Source of the DNA: Streptomyces sp. NBC_01197
GTDB taxonomy: Bacteria > Actinomycetota > Actinomycetes > Streptomycetales > Streptomycetaceae
NCBI RefSeq assembly: GCF_036010505.1
Contig: NZ_CP108569.1
Location: 3,545,001-3,609,000, forward strand
Direction of reading: 5' to 3'
Length of the DNA: 64,000 nucleotides
Made by a program: the position numbers and the translations under genes
In this document: positions 34,400 to 42,444 of the stretch, one piece after another
How positions within the stretch are numbered: position 1 is the first letter of the stretch
How the letters are laid out: every line of letters starts with the position of its first letter
The notes under the pieces: model-generated
Told to the model about the DNA's origin: nothing
The model's database searches: none
Seen by the model: only the letters and a program-made list of their open reading frames with translations

Positions 34400-34573
34400 C
34401 TACTGCTGCTCAAGCCCCACCGGCACGGCATGCCGCAACCGCGCACAGCGCGGACACCGAATGAGCCGCCCGGGCCCGATCCGGTCGGTCCCGAGCTGCT
34501 GCAACGGGAACGAGGCAGTACTGAACACGTGCCCTTCGGCACAGCGGACCACAGTGCGTTCCATCGGATCCAT
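34400..34573 (-). CDS. Small zinc-ribbon protein
   Basis: 57 residues from the ATG at 34573 (GGGGAAGGGACTTG just upstream, a good ribosome site). The protein reads MDPMERTVVRCAEGHVFSTA, then SFPLQQLGTDRIGPGRLIRC and PRCARLRHAVPV. One Cys near the start and a Cys-x2-Cys (CPRCA) could bind one zinc ion, with the GH as a further ligand. Similar short proteins are common in Streptomyces; function is unknown. Confidence 0.65.
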   Translation of the reverse strand: MDPMERTVVRCAEGHVFSTASFPLQQLGTDRIGPGRLIRCPRCARLRHAVPVGLEQQ

Positions 34574-34959
34574 CAAGTCCCTTCCCCATGAAGCGCGGAC
34601 GAGAGAAAACACCACATTAGGGGATGTACAGGACACCGCTCCAACCGGCACTCCGATCGGCCACGGTACGCCCCAACTTCCGCACCCGGCAGCGGGATCC
34701 CCACCCGAAAACGAGACCGACACCCCCCGAACCGGACGGCTGTACGGACGGTCCCCCACCCACCAGCACGGTGTAACCGGGGACGGGTCGGGGCGTGGGG
34801 AGATGCCTGGGGGCGAACAGGAAACACCACGGGGCGGACGAGAACCTACGACCCCGACACCCCGCCGCGGGCCAGCACACCTCCGGGACACGGACACCGG
34901 GTGCGGCTGGGCATGAGGTAGAGTGGCCGCGATGCGATTCCCTCCGGGAAGATCGCTGC
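34574..34959. other. Intergenic region before the tRNA, no gene seen
   Basis: 386 bases with only non-protein-like open frames, presumably carrying the promoters of the small zinc-ribbon gene (minus) and the tRNA (plus). Confidence 0.4.
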
Positions 34960-35033
34960 GCGAGTGTAGTTTAATGGTAGAACATGAGCTTCCCAAGCTC
35001 AGAGCGCGGGTTCGATTCCCGTCACTCGCTCCA
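34960..35033 (+). tRNA. tRNA-Gly (anticodon CCC), CCA encoded
   Basis: A cloverleaf of 74 bases. The acceptor stem GCGAGTG pairs with CACTCGC, the anticodon arm TGAGC-TTCCCAA-GCTCA gives anticodon CCC, the T arm is GCGGG-TTCGATT-CCCGT-like, discriminator T, then CCA. Its 3' half is the attachment site of the island that follows. Confidence 0.97.
34990..35033 (+). repeat. Attachment-site core within the tRNA (copy 1 of 3)
   Basis: 44 bases from the anticodon loop to CCA. They recur at 38976-39019 with one G-to-A change, and the last 31 recur perfectly at 47339-47369. tRNA 3' ends are the usual attB of tyrosine-integrase elements in Streptomyces. Confidence 0.9.
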
Positions 35034-35096
35034 CCAACTCAGGCCCAGGTCAGGGACATGATCCCCCACCCGGGCCTTTGTGTTGTCTAGACCGAT

Positions 35097-35583
35097 TCAG
35101 GCGTCGCGCACCACCTCCGCACCACCTGGGCCTGTTTTTGCCTGCTCAGCGCGCTTCTGCCGCTCTGCTCGGACCATCGTGTCCAGCCCACTCACGTCTT
35201 CTTTCTGACGCTGGTGATCCCGAGGGCTGATAGAGAACGACCTTCTCCGAGGACTGCCCGGCCCGCACCATCGTGTTTTTGAGCGTGGCGCCCGACCGGG
35301 TGGCCATCGTGCGCTCGGTGTGACGAAGGTCGTAGAACCGGATGCTCTCCGGCAGCCCTACCGCGGCGCGGACTTCCGCCGCTTGCAGCCGAAGGAGGAA
35401 CGACGGAACATTGCGCAGCGCCGTGTCGAATTCGTTCTCGAGGAGCGCCGTGGCGCCGGCGCGCTGGAGCAGATCCATCTCCAGGAGCCCTCCGGTATGC
35501 AGGTGCCCACTGTCACTACGTACGTCACGCCTCTGGGCATGGCACGAAAGGGCCCCTGCGAGGGAGAATCGGGTCGTTCGCAA
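35097..35583 (-). pseudogene. Decayed tyrosine integrase (C-terminal remnant)
   Basis: The catalytic-domain signature survives as GLPESIRFYDLRHTERTMAT (R-H-T box) and NTMVRAGQSSEKVVLYQ (the place of the GH box and active Tyr; His is now Gln). The reading frame then breaks. The natural end is still visible in another frame as GPGGAEVVRDA followed by a stop at 35097-35099. The N-terminal half is not recognisable. The gene lies just inside the tRNA, as in pSAM2-like elements, where int abuts attL. The product is almost certainly dead. Confidence 0.75.
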
Positions 35584-35980
35584 ACGCGACGCCCCATCAG
35601 CTTCACAATCCGCAATAGCGGCAGGGGCTGGCTCCCGCTCAGGGCGGCGGACACGGAGCCGACCACATCGAGGCGACCGTAGGCGCCGACAGTCGGCTTG
35701 GCGTTCACCTTGCCCATCCCACGGCTGCTACTTCGCCTTCGACCCTCTCGGCACCGCAGGCGTCGTTCGCTTTCCCGCGCCACTGCGAGGTGCGACCGCA
35801 GGTCTGGATGTTGCGCGAACCTCTACACCCGGCCCCGACCAAAGCCCTGGTCAGCCGTCAGGGGTCCCCCTGTCACGTGAACCACAGAAGTAGCCGCGAG
35901 CATTTTGCGCGTTGTATCCGCCAAGTAGCCTGCTGAGCAGCTGGTAACCGACTCGCCTGCGCATGAGAGGGCGAACCGTC
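35584..35980. other. Degenerate sequence between integrase remnant and toxin operon
   Basis: About 400 bases with no intact gene. It may hold more of the eroded integrase or excisionase. The promoter of the toxin operon should lie at its right end. Confidence 0.4.
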
Positions 35981-36289
35981 ATGCCCGACAAGGAATCGCC
36001 GGCGCAGTTGCACAAGCGCGCTGACACACTGCGCACCTGCGCCCGGCAGGCTCGCCACGCGGCACACGAGATGGGCACGTATCTCGACCGGGAAGCAAAG
36101 CAGGCGTCCGGCACCGGAGACGACCTGATCTGGATCGGTCCGTACGCTACGGATACAACCGGCACTCTGCAGGCCCGCAAGTCCGCCCTGCACCGCATGG
36201 CCTCGGACCTGATAGCCGATGCGCGCCGGTGGGAGACAGAGGCCATGCACCTTGAAGAGAAGGCCAACGGCAAGTCGGGGGCACGCTGA
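35981..36289 (+). CDS. WXG100-like small helical protein of the toxin operon
   Basis: 102 residues from the ATG at 35981 (GAGAGGGCG upstream). Two long helices flank a turn containing DLIWIGPYATDTTG, the position where WXG/ESAT-6-like partners of type VII secreted toxins carry W-x-G. Other stretches: LHKRADTLRTCARQARHAAH and ALHRMASDLIADARRWETEA. It likely acts as secretion partner or chaperone of the toxin. The next gene starts inside its stop codon (TGATG). Confidence 0.65.
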   Translation: MPDKESPAQLHKRADTLRTCARQARHAAHEMGTYLDREAKQASGTGDDLIWIGPYATDTTGTLQARKSALHRMASDLIADARRWETEAMHLEEKANGKSGAR

Positions 36290-36519
36290 TGGGATTCAGG
36301 GGATTCAAAGCCGACCGGGTGCGCAAGTTGGCAGGAGACCTGGACAAGGCCGGCCAGGACTCACCCGGACTACACCGACGGATCGCCGGCATACTCAACG
36401 AAGCCGAGGCAGCACTGGGCCCAGGGAAGAAGGCCACCAGCAGCCCGCAACTACAGCAGGTTCAACACTATGCGTCGCTCGGAACAGGAGCTCAGCTTCC
36501 TGGCGCGCTGAACGACTAA
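36289..36519 (+). CDS. Small helical protein, apparently shortened by a stop codon
   Basis: 76 residues: KADRVRKLAGDLDKAGQDSP, GLHRRIAGILNEAEAALGPG, KKATSSPQLQQVQHYASLG and a Leu-Pro-rich end. It is translationally coupled to the upstream WXG-like gene. Reading past its TAA in the same frame gives LPAIAKEIRRRCHMADEAGE before the next stop, which looks like natural protein, so the gene has probably been truncated by a point change or uses a very late alternative. It is likely a second secretion-partner protein of the toxin. Confidence 0.6.
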   Translation: MGFRGFKADRVRKLAGDLDKAGQDSPGLHRRIAGILNEAEAALGPGKKATSSPQLQQVQHYASLGTGAQLPGALND

Positions 36520-36551
36520 CTCCCCGCCATCGCCAAGGAGATAAGGCGACG

Positions 36552-37439
36552 GTGCCACATGGCAGACGAGGCGGGCGAGAGCACGGATTCGGCCAGGGCA
36601 TCACGCCGCTGGACGCCTTTAACGGGGTAACGCCGCAGCCGGAACCCAAGCCCAAGAAGAAGGGCTGGTTCCAAAAATACATCAGTGACCCCGTCGAGCA
36701 TGGCATCGAGGATGTCGGCGGATTCATGTCGTCGGTGTTCAGCTGGCGCAACATGCTTGACGCAGGTTCGGTAGCTCTCGGGGCTTTCCTGATGGCTGCG
36801 GGCGCGGGCATGGAAGTGGGTGGGGGCGCACTTGACATAACGGGAGTCGGGGCATTAGTAGGGGTCCCTGTAAATATCGCGGGTGTCGCAGTCATCGGCA
36901 CGGGCGGGGCGCTCGCGCTGGCCGGCTTCGGCGACTTCATGACCCGGATGTCCGACGGCGACACAGACGGCGCTTGGGACCGAAGCGGTAGTCAGGGCTC
37001 GTCCGGCGATGCTGCGGAACCACAGCCGGTCTCCGAGGAGCAACAACAGGCATTTACACAGAGTCAGCAGAAACTCTCCGGCCTCAGCAAGAACAAGCAG
37101 ATAGCCGAGGTCAACAAGGGCGTCGAGAAGGACGGCCAAAAGTTTAAGCCCGAGGGCGCCTTGACCAAAGGTGCGAAGCACGGGATCGATTGGCACGAGG
37201 GCCCGCAGCGCGCGAAGGTCGAGGGTAAACCGCAGGGGCGGTTCGGAAGTTCAGCCGATGTCAAGTTCGCCACGGAAAAGGGTGCGGAGCTCGGTCCCGG
37301 CAAAACCGGTTTCTTCAAACTGCCCAAAGACAATGACTGCATCGAATACATGCCGGATGGTTCGATACGCAAACCCAACTCCGTCTTCGTGAAAGTTCGC
37401 CCAAACGGGACGGTTCACGCATATCCCACCACTAGATAG
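36552..37439 (+). CDS. Polymorphic toxin candidate (type VII-like N-terminus, C-terminal toxin domain)
   Basis: About 295 residues from the GTG at 36552 (AAGGAGATAAGG upstream). N-terminal GFGQGITPLDAFNGVTPQPE and PKPKKKGWFQKYISDPVE are typical leader sequences of Streptomyces polymorphic toxins. A Gly/Ala hydrophobic region (residues about 70-130) could cross or insert in a membrane. After a Gln-rich linker comes a variable C-terminal domain of about 90 residues: HGIDWHEGPQRAKVEGKPQG, RFGSSADVKFATEKGAELGP, FFKLPKDNDCIEYMPDGSI and VFVKVRPNGTVHAYPTTR. I suspect an RNase of the BECR-fold group, by feel only. The immunity gene follows after 7 bases. Confidence 0.65.
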   Translation: MPHGRRGGREHGFGQGITPLDAFNGVTPQPEPKPKKKGWFQKYISDPVEHGIEDVGGFMSSVFSWRNMLDAGSVALGAFLMAAGAGMEVGGGALDITGVGALVGVPVNIAGVAVIGTGGALALAGFGDFMTRMSDGDTDGAWDRSGSQGSSGDAAEPQPVSEEQQQAFTQSQQKLSGLSKNKQIAEVNKGVEKDGQKFKPEGALTKGAKHGIDWHEGPQRAKVEGKPQGRFGSSADVKFATEKGAELGPGKTGFFKLPKDNDCIEYMPDGSIRKPNSVFVKVRPNGTVHAYPTTR

Positions 37440-37446
37440 GACAGCT

Positions 37447-37965
37447 ATGAGCTTTTGGATCCAGACAGGAAATCCCGCCCTTCTGGACGTAGACCAGGTT
37501 GCCGATAGTTTTTTCGAAGCGATCGGGCTTGTCTACCAGCCCGACACCGAATACCTGGTGCTGTCCTGGAACAACGTTCTTGTGCCGGTCAACTACGCCG
37601 AGGACCTATATGTTTTCGTCGACGACATCATCGTCCTGCTGGAGACGATCCAGGCCCCCGGATTCACCCATGCCCAGTTGGTCACCGGCGCCTCTTCGTT
37701 CTTCACCACCTGGGAGATCCGCCGGGAGGAAACGAACCTGATCATCGACTCCCGGTGGGAAAGCATCCTGGGCAGCTACGAGTTCGTGCTCAATGAGCGG
37801 AGCCAACTCACCCTCACTGCGGAAGAATTCACCCGCCAATGGCTGAAGATGCTCCGTCGAGTGGTCGACGACATCACCTCAAAAGCCGTTCGGATAGAGG
37901 ACGACGACATGTTCCTGCGGGCCAAAGCCCTACTAGCCGACTGTAGCGAACACGACGGGGCGTGA
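37447..37965 (+). CDS. Probable immunity protein for the upstream toxin
   Basis: 172 residues, acidic, no signal peptide or membrane segment (FWIQTGNPALLDVDQVADSF, VYQPDTEYLVLSWNNVLVPV, DDIIVLLETIQAPGFTHAQL, NLIIDSRWESILGSYEFVLN). It starts 7 bases after the toxin gene with AGGACAGCT as ribosome site. Small acidic cytosolic proteins directly after polymorphic toxin genes are the rule for immunity proteins. I do not recognise a named immunity family. Confidence 0.65.
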   Translation: MSFWIQTGNPALLDVDQVADSFFEAIGLVYQPDTEYLVLSWNNVLVPVNYAEDLYVFVDDIIVLLETIQAPGFTHAQLVTGASSFFTTWEIRREETNLIIDSRWESILGSYEFVLNERSQLTLTAEEFTRQWLKMLRRVVDDITSKAVRIEDDDMFLRAKALLADCSEHDGA

Positions 37966-37968
37966 GCC

Positions 37969-38712
37969 GTGACGCAGCCTGATATCTTCGCCCCCGACAC
38001 CGAATGGCTCCCCGAGCTAAGGCAACTGCTTGAGGCATACTGCTCCGTACCAGTACCCGCTGAAGAGTGCTTCGTCGATTCCGAAGAGTGTCCATCCCGA
38101 GGCATGCGCAGCTACCTGAGGGTGGCCGTCTACTATCCGGCGAGGCCGTTTCGTGCGACCCGAGAAATCGCCGAGATCATCCATCTGGGAATCAACCACT
38201 GGGACGTCAGTACCTGTCTAGCCACAATGCCCCCGATCATCCCGCCTCGCGGCAGAATCCGCGTCGACTGTCTCCTGGCAATGATCCCATATCTGGCGGC
38301 CTTCGAGAACGAGGGCTATCGCGAGGCGCCCATTCCGCCCGACTCTTCCTGGGAGTGGCGCGAACGCTTTCCCAACCTGTCTATACTGGTCTCCCACGCC
38401 GCCCGGCAATACCTCTCGACACCGAACGAAGCAATCTCCCCCCTCCTGTTCAAAGAGATATCAGACCACCGGATCGCCGCCGGACGCCGGGAACTCGACG
38501 AGCTGCGTGGGATCTGGCCCGCAGCACGGGATTGGGACGAGGCAACTGTCGGCCTTGGCATGACCAGCGCACCACCAGGACAGTTGTCGCCTGCCAGTTG
38601 GCTTGCACATCTGGACACCTCGGCCGAAAGGCATTTGGAAGCTACCGGGTATAAGCCGGCGAACACGCTCCATGCCGCCTACCCGGCCCACGATCTGCGC
38701 GCCCTTTTGTGA
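37969..38712 (+). CDS. Uncharacterised protein of the toxin operon (second immunity or accessory)
   Basis: 247 residues from the GTG at 37969, three bases after the immunity gene stop, so co-transcribed. Soluble and acidic in the first half (DIFAPDTEWLPELRQLLEAY, VYYPARPFRATREIAEIIHL), with a helical second half (HRIAAGRRELDELRGIWPAA). The last residues, RALL, lie 260 bases before the tRNA repeat. There are no catalytic motifs that I can recognise. It could protect against the same toxin or against a lost one. Confidence 0.55.
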   Translation: MTQPDIFAPDTEWLPELRQLLEAYCSVPVPAEECFVDSEECPSRGMRSYLRVAVYYPARPFRATREIAEIIHLGINHWDVSTCLATMPPIIPPRGRIRVDCLLAMIPYLAAFENEGYREAPIPPDSSWEWRERFPNLSILVSHAARQYLSTPNEAISPLLFKEISDHRIAAGRRELDELRGIWPAARDWDEATVGLGMTSAPPGQLSPASWLAHLDTSAERHLEATGYKPANTLHAAYPAHDLRALL

Positions 38713-38975
38713 TCGTCGCTGCGTCCCCGCCACACGATCAGCGGTGGTCCGGGCCCATCCTGAGCTGGAGGACGGCGGAGCAAGCGTTGACGAGCCCCGA
38801 GCACGGAGAGGCAACGTAGGCACGACACTCGTCCACCTCTCGAGCGTCGTGCCCATAGCGTGCCCTTCAGAGCGGACAACCACGGTCAACAGTGGCGCCA
38901 CCAGACCCTCTCTCCTGCCGCAGCACAACGAATCTGCCCAGGTCAGCAGCCATATGACCACGCAAGCCACGGTGA
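38713..38975. other. Island end without genes
   Basis: About 260 bases between the last toxin-operon gene and the second tRNA fragment. Nothing recognisable. Confidence 0.4.
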
Positions 38976-39019
38976 TTCCCAAGCTCAGAGCGCGAGTTCG
39001 ATTCCCGTCACTCGCTCCA
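38976..39019 (+). repeat. tRNA-Gly 3' fragment (attachment site copy 2)
   Basis: 44 bases identical to 34990-35033 except G to A in the T stem (CGCGAGTTCG). It marks the right end of the first island and possibly the left end of a second. A GTCTAGACC sequence follows both copy 1 and copy 2 at a similar distance. Confidence 0.9.
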
Positions 39020-39324
39020 TGACGAAGGCCCTGGTCGGCGACCAGGGCCTTGTTTGATGTCTAGACCACTTTCGGCGCGCATGCCATTCGCGGTCGATGA
39101 CGGCCCCGAATGGGGCGCTGCCAGCCCTTCTTTACTCCCCTGACGCAAGGTCATCCCGAAACCAGAGATCGACATCGGCGTGACCTGCGCCACTAGCGGT
39201 GTCGCGCGCGGGCGGTCGGCAGAGCGTGGACCGCTGCCGTCTGCCCGACGGGCTGGGCCGCTTGCGCTCGTTGGCGCTTTACGTCGGTGTTGAGCCTTCC
39301 CCTTGATCGTGGGCACCTGGTGAC
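39020..39324. other. Post-attachment-site region with hairpin, no intact gene
   Basis: A hairpin AAGGCCCTGGTC-GGC-GACCAGGGCCTT lies at 39024-39050, then TGTCTAGACC near 39057, similar to the sequence after the real tRNA (35084-35093). The rest holds no convincing gene; a minus-strand frame (39008-39316) may be the eroded end of another element's gene. Confidence 0.45.
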
Positions 39325-40705
39325 GGGTCTGTCAAACGAGCGGTGTAACTCGGGTTGTTGAGGGTTACTGGCGGGCTGCGGAGAGTCGGCCGTCGAAGGT
39401 GATGTCGAAGGCGTTCAAGGCTGTCTTCCAGCGCATGGTCCAGCGGGCTTGGCCCTTGCCGGTCGGGTCGAGCGACATGATTGCCATGTAGACGCATTTC
39501 AGTGCGGCCTGCTCGTTGGGGAAGTGGCCGCGGGCTTTCACCGCCCGTCGGATCCGCGCGTTCACGGACTCGATCGCGTTCGTCGTGCAGACGATGCGGC
39601 GGATTTCGGTGTCGAAGCGGAGGAAGGGAGTGAACTCCTCCCACGCGTTCTCCCAGAGCCGCACGATCGCCGGATACTTCTTGCCCCACGCGTCGGCGAA
39701 CTCCGCGAACCGCTCGAGTGCGGCGTCTTCGGTCGACGCGGTGTAGACGGGCTTGAGGAGTTTCGCGATCTTGTCCCAGTCCTGGCGGGCGGCATAGCGG
39801 AAGGAGTTCCGCAGCAGGTGGACCACACAGGTCTGCACGACCGTCTGCGGCCAGACGGTCTCGACCGCGTCGGGCAGGCCCTTGAGTCCGTCGCAGACGA
39901 GCATAAGGACGTCGTTCACGCCGCGGTTCTTGATCTCGGTGAGGATGTGCATCCAGTGCTTGGCGCCCTCGCCGCCGTCGCCGGCCCACAGCCCGAGAAT
40001 GTCGCGCCGACCCTCGGTCGTGACCGCCAAGGCCACGTAGATGGGCCGGTTGGCGACCGCGCCGTCGCGGATCTTCACGTGGATGGCGTCGATGAAGACC
40101 ACCGGGTAGACGGCGTCGAGCGGCCGGTTCTGCCATTCGGCCATGCCCTCGAGAACCTTGTCGGTGATCGTGGAGATCGTCTGACGGGACACGTCGGCGC
40201 CGTAGACCTCGGCAAGGTGGGCCTGGACCTCGCCGGTGGTCAGGCCCTTCGCCGCGAGCGAGATGACCATCTCGTCCACGCCGGACAGACGCTTCTGCCG
40301 CTTCTTGACGATCTTCGGCTCGAAGGAACCCTCACGGTCGCGGGGCACAGTTATCTCCACCGGGCCGACATCCGTCAGCACGGTCTTGGATCGGGTGCCG
40401 TTGCGGGAGTTGCCACCGTTCTTCCCGGCGGGATCGTGTTTGTCATAGCCGAGGTGGTCGGTGATCTCGCCCTCGAGAGCCGACTCCAGGAGCCGCTTGG
40501 TCAGCTGCTGGAGCAGCCCGCCCTCGCCGGTCAGCTGAAGGCCCTCGGCCTGAGCCCGGCCCACCAGCTCGTCAATCAACCGGTCGTCCACAGGCTTCGA
40601 CGGAACCGCCTCAGACGGCTCGGCAGGATCGGCCTCGGTCACGTTGTCGCTGGTCATCGATGCATCTTCCATGATCGGGAGTTACACCGAACGTTTTACA
40701 GTCCC
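39325..40705 (-). mobile_element. IS256-family insertion sequence
   Basis: About 1381 bases bounded by imperfect inverted repeats: GGGTCTGTCAAACGAGCGGT (39325-39344, continuing GTAACTC) and, at the right, the complement of GGGACTGTAAAACGTTCGGT (ending 40705). It holds one transposase gene. No clear 8-9 bp target duplication is visible, so the flanks may have rearranged. Confidence 0.85.
39365..40672 (-). CDS. IS256-family transposase (Mutator-like DDE)
   Basis: 435 residues and apparently intact. The N-terminal part includes LLQQLTKRLLESALEGEITD and HLGYDKHDPAGKNGGNSRNG (typical IS256 opening). The DDE residues are Asp in VVFIDAIHVKIRDG, Asp in LMLVCDGLKGLPDAV and Glu in CTTNAIESVNARIRR. It catalyses movement of the element that encodes it. 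A second ATG at 40657 is possible. Confidence 0.95.
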   Translation of the reverse strand: MEDASMTSDNVTEADPAEPSEAVPSKPVDDRLIDELVGRAQAEGLQLTGEGGLLQQLTKRLLESALEGEITDHLGYDKHDPAGKNGGNSRNGTRSKTVLTDVGPVEITVPRDREGSFEPKIVKKRQKRLSGVDEMVISLAAKGLTTGEVQAHLAEVYGADVSRQTISTITDKVLEGMAEWQNRPLDAVYPVVFIDAIHVKIRDGAVANRPIYVALAVTTEGRRDILGLWAGDGGEGAKHWMHILTEIKNRGVNDVLMLVCDGLKGLPDAVETVWPQTVVQTCVVHLLRNSFRYAARQDWDKIAKLLKPVYTASTEDAALERFAEFADAWGKKYPAIVRLWENAWEEFTPFLRFDTEIRRIVCTTNAIESVNARIRRAVKARGHFPNEQAALKCVYMAIMSLDPTGKGQARWTMRWKTALNAFDITFDGRLSAARQ

Positions 40706-40760
40706 GAAAGCGATCTTGGGGAGGCTGTCCGTGGCGCTGGTCGGTGCCGGTGGTCTGGCA

Positions 40761-41152
40761 CTAGCGGGCGAAAAAAGCGCTGACGGTCTTGCCGTCGGCC
40801 GCCCCGTTGGTCACGGAGGTGGTGCGAGCGAGATGGTTGACCACGGGCCAGCCGAAGCCTCCGGTGGCGCCGTTCAGGTCGGGGGTGCGCATGCTCGGTG
40901 GATGTGGGCTGTGGTCATGCACGGCCCTCGATGCTGTCGGGGTGGGCGGTGAGGTCCAGGGTGCAGGTGCCGCCCGCCGTGGCGCAGTGCGTTGGTGACG
41001 AGCTCCGAGACGACAAGGATCACGGTGTCGGCAGTCTCGGTCGCTCTCACGGACGGTATGAGACCTGCGAGGAATTCCCGGGCGCTTTGGCGTGCGTCGG
41101 CAATGCATGCCGTGGGGCGGGCAGTTGTCACGTTGACGCTCATTGTGTCCAT
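40761..41152 (-). pseudogene. Broken ATP-binding (RsbW/HATPase-like) regulator gene
   Basis: From the ATG at 41152 (CAGGGGGACCTG upstream) the frame reads MDTMSVNVTTARPTACIADA, RQSAREFLAGLIPSVRAT and TVILVVSELVTNALRHGG, the N box of anti-sigma-type kinases. It then shifts: TCTLDLTAHPDSIE is in a second frame and VHDHSPHPPSMRTPDLNGAT, GGFGWPVVNHLART and GKTVSAFFAR in a third. Two indels thus separate three good pieces. In an intact form it would be a Streptomyces ATP-binding protein of about 130 residues. Sequencing error would have to hit twice, so a true pseudogene is more likely. Confidence 0.8.
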
Positions 41153-41412
41153 CAGGTCCCCCTGGCCTTGCATCGTCACGCGGGTCCTGTCTGGCGTTTC
41201 TGACGGTGCTTCTGCCGGGCCTGCGGTGCGCCAACCGCGCAAGCGTCGGCTGTGGCGCGTGTCCTGAGCGGTCATCCGCATGGCCAGACGGGGCGGCTGT
41301 GGTGTTCGCGGCGTCGAGGCCGGTGGCATTGGCCTGGTCAGAGTGGGCGAGCCTGGCTGGAGCGGGGCCGCCGGGCACCCGTTCCGTGGCCGGTGTCAAC
41401 TGTCTCTCCACC

Positions 41413-42081
41413 CGGGCCTCGAAAATCTATGTCGGCCGGAGTAGACATTGGGGGGCGGTCTGGTTATGGTTTCTCTCGTAGAACAGAGAGACAGCAGGGC
41501 CCGGCAGAGACGAACTGGCGGGCAGCAGTAACCGCAGTAGCAGGACGGTGCGGTGGTGGAGTTTCGAAGCCAGGGTTGTTGCAGGACGGCGACGGGACTG
41601 ACGACCGGACCGGGCAGCCCGCAGTAATCAGGGGCCGCCGGAAGCAGTACCGCAGGGGCAGTACCCAGCAGTGAAGTGAGTAGTACCTCGGTGAAGGCGT
41701 CGGCTGCGGACGCGCGTGCCGGGAGGTTCGGCAGTGGGGTTCCAAGCCAGAGCAGACGCAGGACGGGCGACGGGGCTGGCTGCCGAAGAGTGGCGCTGCC
41801 GTAGGCCGCGGAGCAGTAGTACCAGCAGTAGGTAAGTGAGTGATCCCAGAGGGAAGAACGGAGGAGCCAGGCACCATCAGGATCGCCCGGGCGGAGTGTC
41901 GAGCCCGGGTACCGCAGGACATCGATAGTGAGGTGGTCTCCGGTCAAGCAACCGCGATCCCCGCAATCCACGCCCTCTCCCGGGCGTGCACGCGGAAACA
42001 GAAGGCCGACACAGTACGAGAGTCGGCAGATGGTGTAGCAGTTCCTTCGGGGCCCGGGTGCCAGATGGCATCCGGGCCCCT
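41413..42081 (+). ncRNA. Long structured leader or noncoding RNA upstream of the MerR/cold-shock genes
   Basis: A 650-base plus-strand stretch that is purine-rich and Ala-Gly-poor in coding sense, with no convincing gene in any frame. It contains an imperfect internal duplication: TTTCGAAGCCAGG...GCAGGACGGCGACGGG (41561-41595) against TTCCAAGCCAGAGC...GCAGGACGGGCGACGG (41740-41774), and CAGTACCCAGCAGTGAAGTG (41659-) against CAGTAGTACCAGCAGTAGGT (41814-). Then come hairpins CCCGGGC/GCCCGGG (41886-41909) and GCCGAC/GTCGGC (42005-42027). It ends in a 14-bp terminator-like stem. This looks like a structured RNA; its class is unknown to me. Confidence 0.45.
42049..42080 (+). terminator. Terminator-like stem 25 bases before the MerR-type gene (attenuator candidate)
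   Basis: GGGGCCCGGGTGCC (42049-42062), loop AGAT, GGCATCCGGGCCCC (42067-42080): 14 pairs with one G-U. It could end the leader RNA or control read-through into the MerR gene. Confidence 0.65.
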
Positions 42082-42105
42082 CAACGCGTTCCACAGAGAG
42101 GTGAA

Positions 42106-42444
42106 ATGACAGCAGACGACTCGTTCGGCCGTCTCGACGACGACGACTACCCCGCCTACACCATGGGCCGGGCCGCCGAAATGCTCGGCACCACGCAGGG
42201 TTTTCTCCGCGCCATCGGCGAAGCCCGCCTCATCACCCCGCTGCGCTCCGAGGGCGGCCACCGCCGCTACTCCCGCTACCAGCTGCGCATCGCCGCCCGC
42301 GCCCGCGAACTCGTCGACCAGGGCACACCCATCGAGGCCGCCTGCCGCATCGTCATCCTCGAAGACCAGCTCACAGAAGCCCAGCGCATCAACGCCGAAC
42401 ACCACCGCGCCGCCGAAGCGGAGCACCCGCCGTCCGCAAGCTGA
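42106..42444 (+). CDS. MerR-type small DNA-binding regulator
   Basis: 112 residues. YTMGRAAEMLGTTQGFLRAI, GEARLITPLRSEGGHRRYSR and YQLRIAARARELVDQGTPIE form a complete MerR winged HTH, followed by a short coiled-coil (RIVILEDQLTEAQRINAEHH) and no effector domain. AGAGAGGTGAA precedes the ATG. Genes like this occur beside cold-shock protein and DEAD-box helicase genes in many Streptomyces, as here, so it probably regulates that module. Confidence 0.9.
   Translation: MTADDSFGRLDDDDYPAYTMGRAAEMLGTTQGFLRAIGEARLITPLRSEGGHRRYSRYQLRIAARARELVDQGTPIEAACRIVILEDQLTEAQRINAEHHRAAEAEHPPSAS

Noticed and set aside
39325-40705. A target duplication around the IS256 element
   Set aside because: I compared the bases next to both ends (TGAC on the left, GAAAG on the right) and saw no 8-9 base repeat.
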